A DNA stretch of 19,803 nucleotides from Lojkania enalia. Its lineage: Eukaryota; Ascomycota; Dothideomycetes; Pleosporales. Position numbers and translations under genes: made by a program. This document shows, piece after piece, positions 18,745 to 19,803 of this stretch. The notes beneath the pieces are model-generated. The model saw nothing but the letters and a program-made list of their open reading frames with translations. It was not told the origin of the DNA and searched no databases. The stretch's first letter is position 1; each line of letters opens with the position of its first letter. The DNA lies in NCBI GenBank assembly GCA_010094045.1, contig ML986592.1, forward strand, positions 542,643 through 562,445, given 5' to 3'.

Positions 18745-19540
18745 TACTTAAATATTTCTTTATCTATAATTTTTCTTATAGATTTTACTATAGTTTTTAA
18801 TACTTTCTAGCTGTCTTAAAATATTAATTTATTAAATAGTACGTTCTAATATTCTTAGAGATATAATTTTATCTAATAAGTTTTATTATAAATCTAATAT
18901 TTCTTTTACTCTATCTTTTTAAAAATTAATATACTATTAAGTCTAGATATATCTAATAGATATTTTATATATCTAATAACTACTACTATTCTTTTTAGTT
19001 ATAGCTAATAGTTACTTTCTTCTTTTATTAAATAATATATCTAGTATCTATTAGTAGGTTATATAACTATTATTTAAGCTTCCTTCTTATTAAAATATTC
19101 TTTTATATAGTATCCTTTTTATTTATATAGAAGATATACTCTCTTTTTAAATCTTTCTTTCTTAAAATTACTTATTCTTAATTATTAGTAGTTCTTTCTC
19201 TTATCCTTTTTAACTTTTCTAAAGACTATTAGATTACTATTTTATAGTACTATTTTACTTTTCTTTTTAGTTAGTATAAATATTTACAGCTAAGATTATT
19301 TTTCTATTTTCTATTTATATTAATAGTTACTAATTTTAACTACTAATTTAATTATTTCTAATAGTTTAGTTAGCCTTTCTTTTCTAGTTAGATTGTCTTT
19401 AGTCTTATCCTTAAACTCTTTATAGAAGATTTCTACTAATATACTATTATCCTATTCTAGTCTAATATTAAATCTCTAAAATTCTATAATATAATCTATT
19501 ACTCTTTTAGTTTAGATTAGTTTTAGTAATTTTCTTTATA
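18745..19540 (-). pseudogene. Gypsy gag remnant with zinc knuckle
   Basis: Read leftward, this is the retrotransposon gag (capsid and nucleocapsid). Just inside the LTR it matches the conserved capsid motif: RVIDYIIEF-stop-RF in one frame, then, after a shift of frame, VEIFYKEFKDKTKDNL, RKERLTKLLEIIKLVVKI at about 19310-19500. A nucleocapsid knuckle C-x2-C-x4-H-x4-C is recognisable at about 19090-19140 although its Cys/His have become Tyr, Val or Leu (VYLLYK, GYYIKEY). The capsid part that normally precedes the motif is absent: the motif begins about 45 nt from the LTR end. So there is an internal deletion next to the LTR, or the LTR joined an already broken gag. D interrupts the 3' side. Confidence 0.82.
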
Positions 19541-19803
19541 CTTTTTATAATAGCGTAAGTAAGATAATAGGTCCGAATACGGCACGAATCTACTTAGAGG
19601 TATATAGGAGTATATAGAGGTTCAGGAACCTAGGAATTCTATTAATACCTATAGGCCTTATACGAAAGGATATAGAAGAACTATTAAGCTACTTATAAGA
19701 GAGTATACAACTATATATAGAAGGGAAAAGGGGTAGAACTAGAGGTAGGATAAGATAAGTAAAAAGCTTTAGGATAAGATTATATATAAAGCTTTTTATA
19801 GAA
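19541..19803 (-). repeat. LTR of right Gypsy copy (leftward), cut by window edge
   Basis: This is the reverse complement of 1037-1294. It keeps more original bases than the left copy (GATTCGTGCCGTATTCGG-type sequence near 19570-19590, where the left copy has A/T). It reaches the window edge without losing similarity, so the LTR continues outside. Its orientation makes it the 5' LTR of the minus-strand Gypsy copy. Confidence 0.75.

Larger units (their letters stand above)
12003..19803 (-). mobile_element. right Ty3/Gypsy retrotransposon, minus strand, broken by A2 and D
   Basis: Read leftward the order is LTR (19803-19541), gag (19540-18745), [D], gag-protease linker and protease (16893-15645), [A2], then reverse transcriptase and RNase H (13788-12200). 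This is the canonical gag-PR-RT-RH order of Ty3/Gypsy. No integrase and no 3' LTR are seen before the tandem repeats at 12002, so the 3' end is truncated. The N-terminal gag and primer-binding site are also missing next to the LTR. Both inserted DNA transposons are flanked by TA, and the element closes across each gap. Confidence 0.88.

Noticed and set aside
1..19803. Mitochondrial DNA, because of the A+T richness
   Set aside because: Nested Fot1/pogo elements, Gypsy pol and the RIP pattern are nuclear features, and no mitochondrial gene is seen.
1037..19803. One giant element with terminal inverted repeats (an 18.8-kb DNA transposon)
   Set aside because: The inverted arms behave as LTRs. 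The right one leads directly into a leftward gag-PR-RT-RH and the left one is in the order LTR then integrase, so two opposed retroelement remnants are simpler. No cargo or recombinase of a giant element is seen.
1..19803. Intact short open reading frames on either strand
   Set aside because: Those seen lie within RIP-altered elements, have no conserved domain in their own frame, and mostly fall in frames other than that of the recognised protein.

Overview
The window is repeat-rich nuclear DNA from a filamentous ascomycete (Pezizomycotina-like), and it looks like an A+T-rich, gene-poor compartment. The dinucleotides CpA and TpG have been almost erased and replaced by TpA. Wherever two copies of a repeat can be compared, the differences are almost all C:G to T:A transitions. 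Recognisable reading frames are full of stops where Gln (CAA/CAG), Trp (TGG) or Arg codons are expected. This is the signature of repeat-induced point mutation (RIP), which is known from fungi. I see no intact protein gene, no tRNA or rRNA and no CRISPR array; every coding trace is a pseudogene.

Layout. Positions 1-440 hold a weakly coding-like minus-strand stretch. Positions about 620-1294 hold a probable LTR reading rightward. A homologous LTR arm reading leftward lies at 19541-19803 and runs off the window. Between these inverted arms lie remnants of two Ty3/Gypsy retrotransposons facing each other. The left one keeps only its LTR and an integrase remnant (3985-4290). The right one, on the minus strand, keeps gag with a zinc knuckle (19540-18745), a protease (about 16893-15645), and reverse transcriptase plus RNase H (13788-12200). 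No integrase was found in the right copy.

Between the two Gypsy remnants is an unidentified, degenerate coding-like region (4861-5709 plus 11290-11850). It has a coiled-coil part and a Pro/Gln/His-rich part, and a transposon insertion splits it.

Cut-and-paste elements of the Fot1/pogo group (Tc1/mariner superfamily, TA target duplications) have landed in these sequences. There are four families, which I call A, B, C and D for this window. A1 (5710-11287) lies in the unidentified region and itself carries B3 (6821-8670) and C (9059-10930). A2 (13791-15642) and D (16896-18742) lie in the right Gypsy copy. On the left, B1 (1287-3076) is inserted in another B copy, B2 (3079-3972). With its two passengers and their TA duplications removed, A1 is exactly 1852 bp, the same as A2. 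This supports every boundary.

Each family encodes a transposase with an N-terminal CENP-B/Tc5-type helix-turn-helix, a DDE catalytic core and a C-terminal zinc-knuckle-like motif. In the A, B and C copies measured, the catalytic positions lie 113 and 36 codons apart. At least one catalytic Asp has become Asn in every copy measured. In all four families the inverted repeats contain a 17-bp unit repeated twice. In B1 this unit has expanded to a seven-copy array (2950-3068). This shared 17-bp design is the most interesting structure in the window.
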